Shown here in pieces: positions 37,919-49,702 of a stretch of 64,000 bases of DNA. Source of the stretch: Sepiola atlantica (taxonomy: Eukaryota > Mollusca > Cephalopoda > Sepiida > Sepiolidae); contig OY744520.1 in assembly GCA_963556195.1 (NCBI GenBank), positions 156,385,107-156,449,106 of the forward strand, written 5' to 3'. The position numbers were made by a program, and so were the translations under genes. Position 1 is the stretch's first letter. Every line of letters starts with the position of its first letter. The notes under the pieces are model-generated. The model did not search any database and was not told where the DNA came from. It worked only from the letters and a program-made list of their open reading frames with translations.

Positions 37919-39526
37919 ATTTTTTCACTTTTGTAAGACAAAGTACTTATCAGAGCTCAATAGTTTAAGCTAGAGCTATGCTCTATTTAGTATTGTGGTG
38001 TAGTTCAATACTACATCATTATCACAAAGGACAGATTCACGTCATTTTTTCAAACTTATTTTTTTTATTCCGCAGAGAATTGTTTCGGCTTTGTAAAATG
38101 CTCATATGCATTTGTTTATTTCTTAGTGTGGCTATCGTCAGTTTAAATTGTACCAAAACAAATTTAAAAAAAAAACTTTTAATAACTTACCAATTGTGGC
38201 CGGAGATTATAGTCAATATTGATGATCAATTCTTTTTAAATACATAGAAGTATGGTCCTTTTTACATATTTTTAAATAACATGTACGTATACAATCTTTT
38301 TATATTTCTAATCATTCAGCATCGGCTATCATTATTTATCTTACTATTAATAAAAATAAGATTTGACTTGAGTTATTCTGCTAGAAAACCTCCAGCCTCA
38401 TTCGCTAAAGTATATTTTAAACCTCGTGTGTTATACGGTTGAAATAGGCATTATGCCTTTTTAGTTGATAATATAATAGTTCAATTTTATTAAATATGTT
38501 GATTTTATCAACGTGGAAGGGGAAATGCAAATTCTTAAGCCGGCAAACAAGACAATTTTTTTTCAGTATTGGATAGAGCATTAGACGAATAATTAAAAAG
38601 GTATTTATTTGAATATACTCTAGATTGAAACTTCTAAGTAATCAAATTAGGCAAATATTTCTCATACGAAGAAGTGATATTAGTAAGAGTGGAAATATCT
38701 AGATCAGAAAAGAACTTATAAAAGTGATATTTATTAAAGAAATAAAATGTATTTCAAACCATAGCCCAAAGTAAACGATATTTACTCCGCAACGAATTAT
38801 AAGAATCAAAGTTTTAAAAAGAATGGCATCTTTTAAAAATAAACGTTGGACTGCCAACGAATTTCTACATTAAATTTAAGAAATTCAGTTACAGATATAA
38901 CGAGGGGAAACATGATTAAATAAATTTAATACAACAATTAAAAAACAATTAACCTTTTTTAATACGTATCACGTTATTGAAAGTGTTTATAAACTGGGGG
39001 TTGACAATATATAAGCAGATTATTAGTACAACAAAATCCTAAGATAAATTTCAGAGGAAACATTATTTATTTAATCACAATGAGGTGGCGGATAGAAAAA
39101 CGTGATATTTGTTCTCACTATGTTTGCAGGAAAGCAAAGGCCGATGATTTTCTCATTGGTAATCATCTGGTTTGTACAAATATTTGTTCAAACAAGTATT
39201 CCAGTAAGTGGTTTTCCGTTTTACACAGTGATAGGTCAAAGGAGCATCTTAATATTTTTTAGGCGTAAGTTATTAATACTTCTGGACTTATAACCTATAT
39301 TGGCAGAAGGTTCTGAAATATCAGCTGGATATCTCTACGACCCAAATCTGCAAAAATGTTGAGAGATTTATTTCCACTGATTTCTCATCTGGTTTACACA
39401 GCTTTCAATTCATCATTCTGACTTTTCCTCTGAGAGGATTAGACGACAAAACTTTAAGGGAAATTTTCACAATTCTCTTTTTTCCATTTGCCTTTTGAAT
39501 TTTGATAAAATAAATGTTATATTTTG

Positions 39527-39560
<34 letters not shown>

Positions 39561-40880
39561 TATAATTTAATTGTAGACATGTATTAGTCAGCAATTAATT
39601 AAAAATACGACATCACTAAAATCATATTAGAATCAATATGATAAGTATAAATTATTATCATAAACGATAAGTATAAGTCCAAGCTTCAATGAATTCAAAT
39701 CGTGTGGTTATCATTCCGAGAAGCAGCTTAAAATTTGGTTGGTTCTTTCATTGGTGGATATTAAGTGTGTAGTTTTAACAGTTCGATCTTGGAGAGATAA
39801 CAGATGCAGCATTAGTTATCTAATCAGAACTTCTTAAGGAACCATAGTCAGTAGTGCGAGGGGGTTTACTCTAGAATTACTTGAATACTTTTAAAGATAT
39901 GATTAAAGATATGGTGTACTGATATGGCAGTGTTTTAAAATAAAGAATGAATATTTATTCATTATTTCTTATGTATAATCATTTATATAATTTTATTTTG
40001 TTGGTGTGAATGATAAATGATTATAATTCTAATTTATAATAATAATATTGATTTTTATTCTATTGAGAATTTGTCGTCGTATACCTACGATGAATTTAAT
40101 TTAATTATGATTTCTGATGATAGGCACTTTGAATTTATTTCTGAGTTGTCCATGTTTAAGATCTTCTTGAACGTACTTAAAAGTCATATCTTTGGATGTT
40201 TGTCATTCCGAAATTTGATTAAAATTATATAATAAATCTTTAAAAAGTTATATGTTACTAAGCTCTATTTATTATATGAAAAACTAGAAAAATGATCGCA
40301 CTAGAATGGGTGAAATAAATGTCCCTAACATAATGGTTTTCTACCAATTTTACCTCTTCTTATGAAGATTAAATCAAGTAATGATTATACTAAGCCTTAT
40401 GTCGAGAATTCTTATTCTATTTTTTTATCGACATCCATTATATGATTTGATTGTAGAAAATGTCTAAAATTTAAAGCTTGAGCTTAATGGGTCTTAAGAA
40501 AAAACTGCTATTCAGGGAATCTTGTTTTATTGGTGTTAAATGACTATGGATGAAATCTAATGCACATTTTCAAATAAGAGGCTGTGCCCATATTATACCA
40601 CACAAATTTAAACTAAACATAGACAAAATTCAGACCCTTTACGCATATTAGCTGCGTTCCAAAATTAATAATAATCGATTAATTAGTCAATATGTTAATC
40701 ATGTATATACAAATATATGAACATAAAAATACCTTACTATATAAAGATAGATATATGTATATGTATGTATTTCTCTTTCAATTTACTTAACTTTTTTTTG
40801 CTTACAATACCAAATATTCAACCGCTATGACAGACAATCTAACTGAGAGATCTTTTTAAGATCCTAATTTTCCTTTAAAC
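37917..40880. other. No gene recognised
   Basis: About 3 kb of AT-rich DNA. Frames at 37978-38247, 39080-39293 and 40017-40232 lack recognisable domains. Short TA runs lie at about 39529-39561. Confidence 0.4.
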
Positions 40881-41198
40881 CAGGGGTGGGCAAACTTTTC
40901 AGAGCAAGGGCCACATTAAAAAGAAATCAAATTTTACTGGGCCGCATAGTATATTTTCCAATATAATTGATATCTGAAATAGCCGAAATAAATGGATTTC
41001 AAAGCGAAAATGCAATCATTTTTCATTTATTAGCATTTTAAAATACTCTAGAGGATTCACATGAAACGCATTTGAAAAAAAACATTTATTTGAAAAAAAA
41101 GAAAAATAACTCTGTTTAATATTCAATACTTTAGAGGGCCGCATAAACTCCTTTGGCAAGCCGCATGCGGCCCGCGGGTCGTAGTTTGCCCACTCCTG
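40881..41198. mobile_element. hAT MITE with perfect 8-bp target duplication
   Basis: The 318-bp element begins CAGGGGTGGGCAAACTTTT and ends AGTTTGCCCACTCCTG, which are hAT-type inverted ends. It is flanked by CTTTAAAC on both sides (40873-40880 and 41199-41206), the 8-bp duplication typical of hAT insertion. Internal GGGCCGCA and TGCGGCCCGCGGGTC subterminal blocks are familiar from many animal hAT MITEs. No transposase frame. Confidence 0.95.
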
Positions 41199-41206
41199 CT
41201 TTAAAC

Positions 41207-41639
41207 GCAATTGTTTTTACCTCTCTTGAACTTTATTCACCGGTTATATTCGCCGGATCATTTAAAAAATTCTTTTTCGTGAGCCCGGTTGCTCCTATTA
41301 TTACTGGAATAATGGAGATCTTCCAGGGATCCCAGTTTCTTTACATGCCGTACATAAAACACTGATATTTCGTTATCTTCCCCTACTCAACTCTGTGTAA
41401 GCCTGAATCATTAGGTGCACTGAATTAAACTAAAAGTGATACTTTCTTCTATTTGTCTCATATCACTATACCAAGTTTAACAGCTCCGTTTTTTCTAAGT
41501 ATGTAGCTGTAGTAATTGCATAGTTATAGTAAATGGTGTCTGACTTATTTACAAAAGTTATCTTTTGTGTATGTTCCCAAAACTAGCTACTACACTTAAT
41601 ATATAAGTTTTTACAGATGGTTCAGTAAAGATATTTACA
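41207..41639. other. No gene recognised
   Basis: AT-rich spacer between the hAT MITE and the LINE relic. Confidence 0.4.
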
Positions 41640-42612
41640 CACTCCATTGCGTCGCATGGTATAGTAGCCATCTCCAGCAGAAGCTTACAATTAGATGTCA
41701 GGTGGCTCACACCTTCTACTTATGTATGACGTGTTCTGAGACCACTAATCTTTTTTGAAGAATTGGTCTTCAAGCCTTGATCTTGAGTAGCCATTATCAT
41801 CCTCTTCTGATTTTAGTGGAGCGATCCTGTTTATAGCCAGTCTACATACCCCTAGTTATCTATATATACCTTGAATAAGTAATCCAGAAAATATTTGTCA
41901 CGTTGCTGGTGGGCCCATACTTCCAGTTTCATGTAATGGTAGAGCTTAGTGTATTTCTGGCGACTGTTTTGGGGCTATTTCAGTGGTGGTCTTATTTGGT
42001 GTTTTTGTCTTATTTGTACGGCAGTATTGTCGAAAATGTTTGTCCAGTTTTGTGATAGAGTTTGTTCTACCGGATATTGTGTCTAGGTGTTGATGTACTA
42101 TAATAAGGTTTGGGTACTTAGAGCTCATCAGATATTGGCCGGTGCTCACAATAGTAGCTCGATGTTGATGATCAATTTCTGAAAGATCTATACCAACTGA
42201 CTCTCTGGGCAGGTACACCATTGCTAGAAGTTGGTTTCTGTACATTACTCTGTAGAGTGTCCACGTTTATCTCGTTTTAGTGTCTAGCTTGTTAATGTGC
42301 TTTCGTAGCCAGGCAATACTGGCAAAGCGGTATGTTATCACTGGCATGACAAGTTAGTTAATGGCATATACATTGTTTTTGTTTGTAAGCTGTGTTTTTA
42401 AATATTTTCTTACATAGTGTACATAGTCTCTTCTAATTTGTGGTTCATCTTGGCGTATTAGTTTGAATCGTATTCTTCTATGTATTTGATGCAAGTCCCT
42501 TTATCAAGCTATATGGTTTGCGTGTGGATTTTTCTCCAGGCTGAAAAGAAATATCTGGCACATTTGTCCAAGCCAGACTTTATTCCAATAAATTTTGAGA
42601 GAGTATGTACAA
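41640..42612 (-). pseudogene. LINE (non-LTR) reverse transcriptase relic, C-terminal part
   Basis: Read on the minus strand in shifting frames, the order is: GLDKCA (about 42547-42594), a block typical just after the RT palm in several LINE clades; an RRIRFKLI..DEPQIRRDYV thumb-like block (about 42440-42490); LVMPVITYRF and WLRKHINKLDTKTR (about 42270-42370); YLPRESVGIDLSEIDHQH in the 99-codon frame at 41946-42245; and a C-terminal zinc-like stretch VSHLTSNCKLLLE (41673-41711). Numerous stops and frameshifts show it is dead. The matching upstream RT half lies at 45663-46270 on the same strand, so the LINE was split by later insertions. The clade (R2/R4-like) is a guess. Confidence 0.7.
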
Positions 42613-43241
42613 CCTAGGGGCTTGTGAATACAATAAAATATCTCAATGACAGCAGCCTTTCTATCTATTTCTACTTTATATGTATTTTGTTACACCTTTT
42701 CTCTTGTAGAGCCTATACTTACTCTCTCTTTCGACTGTTGACTGCAAGTGAAAGAGAAGCATTATTCAGTTGACATTTCTACTTCTTACGCGACGAGCGT
42801 ATGACGCCAACTCCGCCGATGATTGTTCGCTCCTTTATAGAAGCGTTCAATTTCAAGCCGATAGTCACAGCCCATACAATTAATTCTCCTAAAAGAATTA
42901 ATGACGGCAAAGAACCATCAAACAAAACGACCGGCGTAACCCCTTTCAGATGGCACAACGTTATTGCAATTCAAGATAGACAGCGTGAGTTTACACATAT
43001 AAGCGATAGTATAGTTACTATTTTTCAATGAATGAGAATGTAACTATCATACCTCGTAGAGCTATTAGTGCCATGCCAGGACAATAATGGCCCTTTTAGA
43101 GACGTCTCAACGGCGCAGACACACAAAGATACACTCTCGGCTAATGCTATTAATGCTCTATCCAGTATATTGAGCTTCACTTTTATCCGGATGTTCACTA
43201 ATTAAAGATATTAGTTGCCTCTTATATCTTTTGTTGGATTA

Positions 43242-43245
<4 letters not shown>

Positions 43246-43331
<86 letters not shown>
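43246..43331. repeat. (TA)n microsatellite
   Basis: About 43 TA units inside repeat copy 1, matching the array at 49622-49697 in copy 2. Confidence 0.95.
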
Positions 43332-43335
<4 letters not shown>

Positions 43336-44040
43336 TGTTGCATTCGTCTGTTTCTATATATCGACAGTAAATACAAGCAGCCAATTAAAGTTACACTGAT
43401 ATTTCTTATGCGATTCCCACCTACACTTTGGAGTTATAAGTGACAGTTTGTAACTTGTAATTTTATTTAGTGCTATATGTTTTCACACGTGAGTCTATTC
43501 TGGCGTGCTGCATACAACTTAAATGTTTTCTTATAACATCTGATATTCGCAAATCGTGATCAGAAAAGAGAATAATCACGGTAAAGTCTTCGGAAAAAAT
43601 GACGCAGGTGATTGTTGAAGAGTGGAGTTCATGAATTAATATTCTTAACAGCCAATGCCCTCCATAGACATCGATTATTTAACATTACATAGTCCAAGTA
43701 TCAGGAATAAGATAACATTATGGCGGTCAGCAACATATGGAATTCGGAAGAGGCCACTCAGTCGATGTCATATATTTAACTCAGTTTGTTTTTTTATTTC
43801 AAATATATAATTTTCTTACTGAAAGGTTCGCATTAACAAAGATTTTCAGTCGGACATTTTAAAAATGTCTATTACATCAAAACTAGTTTTATATTTTGTT
43901 ACAGGGAGACATTTGCCATTTCTCTAAACGAGCACTTCGTAACAAAATTACACGTAACAACACATTTTCTACCACACTAAATACATATTCTTGGAGTTAA
44001 CCTGCTTTCTCGTTAATCACTTCGATTTCTCAACTGTCAA

Positions 44041-44079
44041 TCACTCTCTCTCTATCTATCTCTCCCCTCTCTCTCTCTT

Positions 44080-44119
<40 letters not shown>

Positions 44120-44120
44120 G
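44041..44120. repeat. (CT)n microsatellite
   Basis: CT-rich tract inside repeat copy 1. The 86- and 77-codon frames are Ser/Leu or Arg/Glu artefacts. Confidence 0.95.
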
Positions 44121-44305
44121 CTCTATCCAACACTCTAAATACCATGTGTATTTCTATGAGAGAATGGAAATGTTTGACGATCTCTCTTTGGGGGATGAGA
44201 ATATTTGAGCGTCTCTCTTCGGAGGATATAAATGACATCATACGCCCGTAGTTGTATTGTTCTTCATTCAAAAATTCTATCTTCTTCATTATTGCAAAAG
44301 AAATC

Positions 44306-44314
<9 letters not shown>

Positions 44315-44369
<55 letters not shown>
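44315..44369. repeat. (TA)n microsatellite at a transposon target site
   Basis: TA array ending exactly at the left end of the Tc1/mariner element, whose TA target duplication is its last unit. Confidence 0.93.
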
Positions 44370-44372
<3 letters not shown>

Positions 44373-45660
44373 GGTGGTGCAACAGTCGCGCATTGGTTTG
44401 TTTAGGTGATAGAAACTACAAAATTTCAAGTAATTTACTAGACTTTTCTGATAAATAATACATTTACTTGGAACTTTTGTTGCAGTAGGTTTTGAAAATA
44501 ATATCCTTTAAATGGGCACCATTTTCGGCCTCACAAAAACGGGCTCTGGTTAGGGCATTTTCCATTACAGTCCTTAGAATAACTGGCTCTAGTTCTTGGA
44601 TTTCATGTCTGATATTGTATTTAAGCTTCTTGAATCGTTTTAGGCTTGTTCACATATACCCTTTCCGTAAGATAACCACAAAAGAAAATGTCAGGGACTG
44701 TTAAATCCGGTGAACGTGAAGGCCAGTTAAAATCAGAAAATCTGCTAATTAAGCACTCGCCAAACAATCCCCTTAAGAGCGCCATACTTTGTCGGGCAGT
44801 GTGGGCAGTAGCTCCATCTTGTTAGAACCACATTTATGTGTTGTCCTGAACAGCTGGCTTTAAAAATTTCAATCATTTATTGATATCGCTGTGCAGTTAT
44901 CGTCACAGCGACACCTTCTTCGTCTTCAAAGAAATATGGACCGATCACTCTTTCCGAGGTAACACCACACCATACGGTACATTTTAGTGGATGTAATTCA
45001 CGCTGATGAACGGTTCTTGGATTTTCAATGGCCCATATTCTGCAGTTTTGCTTATTTACGAACCCGTTCAGATGAAAATGTGCTTCGTCCCTCATTTCCA
45101 GCTTATGGATGAACTCATTTTGTTATCTGGCTAATTGCTGAATGTGAACAGCATAAGCTACGCGTGCTTGCAAATCTGTGGGTTGTAATGCCTGTACCAA
45201 TTGACTTTTGTATGGATACAGATGCAATTCACGCAAAATTCTTTGAAGTAACCTTCTGGACATCCCAATCTGAGTGGCTCGTCTTCGAGTTAAAGTGTCT
45301 GGATTTTCAGCAATGCTATCCTCAACGAGTGCTACAGTTCCTGCTGTCCGTACTGAACGTGGTCTGCCAGATCGTGGAAGATCACTGACTGAACCCTGCT
45401 GCCGAAACCAGACGATCAATTGTGGTCTGACTGGGAGATTGTCTGACATAATGCCGTCGATAGGCTCTTTGGGTTAAGGTTATTGAACGATGGTTTCCGA
45501 AGTAAAGTTCAATCATTTTGGTTCGTTGTTCAGTCTATATTTTTCTATGATAAATTATCAATGTTTATATCTGTAATATTCTGAAAATAAGGTGCAAAAT
45601 TTTATTAAATTTGAAAGTTGTTACTGATTCAAACTAATGCGTGACTTTTGCGCCACCCTG
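44370..45660 (-). mobile_element. Tc1/mariner element, apparent DD41D group, 1.29 kb
   Basis: The ends are inverted repeats of about 31 bp: left CAGGGTGGTGCAACAGTC, right inverse CAGGGTGGCGCAAAAGTC, with about four mismatches to the end of GTTTG. A TA lies outside each end (44368-44369 and 45661-45662). The length and single transposase gene fit a full-length Tc1/mariner element. Transposase is encoded on the minus strand and is decayed (see next entry). Confidence 0.93.
44464..45516 (-). pseudogene. Decayed Tc1/mariner transposase
   Basis: The remains span about 350 codons, the normal family length. The ATG at 45514-45516 opens MIELYFGNHRS and LTQRAYRR (first helix-turn-helix). After a frameshift near 45390 comes the SDLPRSGRPRSVRT linker and a second helix-turn-helix (RRATQIGMSRRLLQRIL). 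An in-frame TAA interrupts at 45123-45125. The first catalytic Asp is in DEAHFHLNG (from 45092), the second in QDGATAHTARQ (about 44790-44820, preceded by a TAA), and a third Asp in PDLTVPDIFF. I count 41 residues between the second and third Asp, the DD41D spacing. The C-terminus reads VMENALTRARFCEA to the TAA at 44464-44466. At least three frameshifts and two stops make it non-functional. Confidence 0.85.
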
Positions 45661-45662
45661 TA

Positions 45663-46270
45663 AATATGCCCTTTTCCTATACACAGTAAGCGTCTGAGAT
45701 GCCATACAGCTTGAGGTCAGTCATGAAGAGTATGTGGGTGAGTCTTGTTGGCGGCCCTGCCTCAGGTTGTAGGCACTCCAGCATTTATCTATTAGCTTAC
45801 TTGGCGGATCTATCGCCAGACAAAAGAGTAAAGGAGATAAGCTATTTCTTTGAAAGATACTTCTTCGGATATTGACTTCAAGGATTGTTATTGTTCTATT
45901 TGTGTGGCTAAATAATATGGTTTTTGACACCTCTTCATATGGACAACAATGGTTTGCTTGATTACTGAATGGATCCTATATAATTAAATGGCACTTTTTG
46001 TTAATCTATTCAAGCCATTCTTATATTTCTCTGCCAATACATACAGTTCTCGAGGATGGTGTTATTTATCAACAAATGGTCCTTAGACCCAAAACATTTC
46101 GTATTGTCCTATAGTATCCTGTTTGCTCTTTTTCGAAGTACGCCTAAGAAGAGAGTTGGTCATGAATGCAGTCTACAACCAGATCAGTGTAGAGCTTCAT
46201 GTTGCAGTGATACAGCAGGTAAGCCTTGATTTACTTGGCTACCAGTGTATTTGTTTTTGTGTGTAAACAA
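45663..46270 (-). pseudogene. LINE reverse transcriptase relic, N-terminal/palm part
   Basis: On the minus strand this stretch has an RNIRMAWID-like palm block (about 46000-46030, reached after a stop). The block IRRSIFQRNSLSPLLFCLAID follows at about 45805-45875, where the family usually has a Gly-Asp in the Arg-Asn position. An LFMTDLKLYG block lies at 45702-45733, where the catalytic pair would normally be Asp-Asp but reads Thr-Asp. Frameshifts and stops abound, so it is inactive. It lies in the same strand and order as the C-terminal half at 41640-42612. The two halves are separated by the 1.7-kb repeat and the Tc1/mariner element. Confidence 0.7.
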
Positions 46271-47129
46271 AGAAGGAACATATGAGGCTATAACTTCTTC
46301 ACATATTAGTCGTCAGTTTGTTGCCGCAGGTGATAATAACTTGACTGTTGATCGTCTGGTCGGGTTTCAAATCTTGGTCTGAATACTATTTTACCCAAAT
46401 AAGTTTTTGACGACTGTTTATGAATAAATTTATATAATATTTAATTCAAGTTCTGATAACAGGTTTTATTCGAATGATAACATATAGTCCAATAAGAAAT
46501 TATACAGAGCTATAAATATAGAAAGAACGGCATGCTTCCGACTTCAATGTATTTAGCATGGATAGCCAATATTAAGGAATACTGGATAACATAAACAATA
46601 AACATACATCAGATAGTCATTATTTCGACCATAAGCGGGTCTATTCGGGTTTAGGAAAACATTTAAAATCTATTCTTTAAGCATCAAGAAAACCCTTAAA
46701 TATTTACTGTCCATGATTTAACTCCTTTCATCTTTTTTCTGACAAATATGATACAAAGATCAATACACAAGAATGACAGGATGACAGAAAAAGAGGATAG
46801 AAGAAAAAGTAAGAGATTACAACAATGCAAAGGAATGGGAGTAAGGAAGTCTGATAGACTTAGTTATATACTACAGATTTATTTCGCACGTCTCTACCTC
46901 CCAAAACAAAGATGCAAATGGATGAAGGGATTACAGCTACATGTGATGGCTTAATACTGAACGCATACAAGATATACACAGCTACACACATAATGGAATC
47001 CCACACATAATTAGGGGCAGAAAATGTAGCTGCTCTCTGCAGTTTAGATGGGTTGGTCTATGGTTGAGAATAATCCTAATGAGCTCATAACTATAATTTG
47101 TTAACGGGTAAATGCTATCCTAAAGCACG

Positions 47130-47130
<1 letters not shown>
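46271..47130. other. Possible further LINE upstream sequence, otherwise no gene
   Basis: The LINE may continue a short way past 46270 on the minus strand but the translation becomes unrecognisable. The 68-codon frame at 46748-46954 has no known motif. Confidence 0.35.

Positions 47131-47175
<45 letters not shown>
47131..47175. repeat. (TA)n microsatellite
   Basis: About 22 TA units. Confidence 0.95.
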
Positions 47176-47179
<4 letters not shown>

Positions 47180-47808
47180 GTTATGTACATCATAGCTAAT
47201 GAAGAATGCAAATTACTATGAATTCATCAAAAAAACGTTTTATTGCTATGCATCTCTCAGTATATTAGTCCGACATATCTGTTGTTTTCTAGCCATGAAT
47301 GAATTGTGATACCAGCAAATAAAAGCTTAAAAATAAATTGGAGACAGAAATAGAAAACATTTAGTTACAGGGAAAGGTTGAGTGCATTAAGGTCAGTTCA
47401 TTCTCATAAGAAAAAGTGTATGTGCTAACAGTGCCAAAATTATGAGTAAGGAAACTTGATGTAATTGGACATTCGAGAAGGAATCGAATCAGCCTGTTGT
47501 TTTCCTTTGAGAATCTTGTAAAAAATGTTAGACATCTGAGATAGTTTGTCAGTCAATAAATATCCAGCTGTTATCACAACATGGGAATAAAAGGAAAATG
47601 AATAGTATTAAAAAATAATAATTCAGATAATAGTACATTTCGCAAAAGTTTTAAAAGGATGAGTTCATGGGTAGACAAACTTTACCTGATGCACCAAGTT
47701 GTTTCACTTTTTATTCAGATGAGCCATACAAACATACTAATTCAGTTCCTTAGCGTATGAGCATATAGATATGTTCGACAGTTATACATACAAACGTTAG
47801 TATATATA
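47176..47808. other. No gene recognised
   Basis: AT-rich DNA with no motifs. Confidence 0.4.
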
Positions 47809-47845
47809 CACATATATATATATATATATATATGTATGTATATAT

Positions 47846-47935
47846 AGTAAGTTATGAAAATATATTTATGGCAATAAAGCTACACAGAGGCTTCCGCGTT
47901 TCATCCCCGGAAGGAATCTTCAGGCTAAAATGCAT
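47846..47935 (-). repeat. Dispersed repeat with hammerhead-like core, copy 1
   Basis: Matches the inverse of 53540-53628. On the minus strand: CTGAAGA, a stem TTCC..GGGGA, GAAA, then CGCGGA-AGCC-TCTGTG (six pairs with wobbles) followed by T-A. The order of CUGANGA, hairpin, GAAA, hairpin and UH fits a hammerhead layout. However, the first position of stem II is a U-U mismatch and stem I is only about three pairs. It is probably a decayed ribozyme or a look-alike. Flanked by TA arrays (47809-47833) and a CT array. Confidence 0.45.
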
Positions 47936-47983
47936 AGAGTTAGTTTTGCCGGGTGTTTTTGTAGACACGTCTAGCTAGTTAAC

Positions 47984-47988
<5 letters not shown>

Positions 47989-48039
<51 letters not shown>

Positions 48040-48057
48040 ATATATATATATATATAT
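47989..48057. repeat. Compound (CT)n(TA)n microsatellite
   Basis: About 24 CT units, then about nine TA units. Confidence 0.95.
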
Positions 48058-49095
48058 TATTTCATTTAAATAATATATATTACAGTGTCTGTTGAGGATA
48101 ACCGGGTTTCATTAATCTTATCATCCTTGGTTTAGGATCAAATCCTGTTGGTCATCGCAAAAGGATTTTTCAGCCTTTTTTGTTATCGAACATTTCGAAA
48201 TCAGGATTAAGAATATTTAACGGAGTGGCCTTTGCTGGTGTTCATTTTTTATTCGTCTCCTTACAAATGATTGCCGGTCTGTTTGAGTCTTTTTGTTGCT
48301 ATTTATTGTTGTAGTAGGGGGAGTTTATTAATTAATTATTTAAAAAGGCGCTTTACTTTTGTGTATTGTTCATTTAGACGGGTTTTCTTCTGTGTACTTT
48401 GTTTGGAAATGCTGTTTACATTCTATAGCATGTGGAGCATATTTACGCTGGTGAGCGTGTAGATTACTTATACATTCGGATGTTATATTCTGTCTGGACA
48501 ATTTCAAATCACTATAAAGCTCGGTATATAAAATATTGGAGTGTTATCTTATGAAGTAATAATTTTCATTTAACTCGGGCGCGACGATAACACTCCAGTA
48601 TTACATATGTCGTAATATTTACCGTTACATATTCGTATTGAGAGAGAGAGAGCGATAGAATAAAAAGAAAGACGGGGGTAATCAAATGAATTATCGAAGG
48701 GGGCGTAAGCAAAAACGTTGTTTCTTTGTTTCTTTATGGGAAGTAAATTTGATTCATTGAGAAAAACTATTACTTATATAAAACTAATATAAATAGCTTT
48801 TACTCGATAAAATGTACAGTAAATTCATATTTTAGTGACGCAAATCATTCTGAACTAAATGCGTTCTGCCACAATGATGATCGCCATTTTGTTTGAGCTG
48901 CATCACTTCACATTAAAAGCCTTGGAGACACAAGTAAAATCGAGACAACTGTGTTGTTGTATCGAAATGTCACTACAGCAGCCAGTTAAAAAGTGTTTCC
49001 CCAATCGAATCTGAACCTACCCGAGTTTGACAGCTCTAATCGTGTGTTAGGAGAGCGGGGGAAAGATCATAAAGCTGAACTTAATAAACCCGTGG
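48058..49095. other. No gene recognised
   Basis: The 63-codon frame at 48271-48462 is hydrophobic and Phe/Leu-rich, without motifs. No repeats except a short GA run near 48640. Confidence 0.4.
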
Positions 49096-49619
49096 CCTAG
49101 AGGCTTGTGAATACAATACAAGTAGGCTTTCTATCTTTTTTTCTTTGTATGTATTTTGTTACTCTCCTTCTCTTGTAGGACTATACCCCCTCTCTCGTCT
49201 GACTGTTGACTGCAAGTGAGAGAGAAGCATTATTCAGTTGAGAGTTTTACTTCTTACGCGACGGGCGTATGACGCCAAGTCCGCCGATGATTGTTCGCTC
49301 TTTTTATACAAGCGTTCAATTTCAAGCAGACGGTTGCAGCCTATACAATTAATTCTCCAAAAAGAATTGATGACGGCAAAGAATCATCAAACTAAACGAT
49401 AAGAGTAAACCCTTTCAGATGGCACAATGCTATTTCATTTAAACAGAGACAGCGTGAGCTTACACATATAAGCTATAGTATTGCTGCTATTTTTCATTGA
49501 ATGAGAATGTAACTATCATACCTCGTAGAGCTATTCATGACATGCCATGACAATAACAGCCCTTTAAGAGACGTCCCCACGGCGCAGACACACACAGATA
49601 TACTTCTCGGTTTACGGTG

Positions 49620-49702
<83 letters not shown>

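Larger units (their letters stand above)
42613..44297. mobile_element. Unrecognised 1.7-kb repeat, copy 1, inserted in the LINE
   Basis: This stretch starts CCTAGGGGCTTGTGAATACAA and ends TTCATTATTGCAA, and is repeated with roughly 90% identity by eye at 49096-50707. Its left edge coincides exactly with the interruption of the LINE relic, which argues that it moved as a unit. It contains a TA array (about 43246-43331) and a CT array (about 44041-44120) at matching places in both copies. No inverted ends, LTR structure or conserved frame was found. The 76-codon frame at 42801-43031 is broken by an indel in copy 2. It could be a non-autonomous element of unknown class. Confidence 0.65.

Noticed and set aside
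42801..43031. 76-codon frame inside the 1.7-kb repeat as a conserved protein
   Set aside because: The second copy has an indel that breaks the frame, so coding conservation is absent.
49092..49115. A-box-like GTGGCCTAGAGG at the start of repeat copy 2 as a SINE promoter
   Set aside because: The bases left of CCTAG differ in copy 1 and no B box follows.
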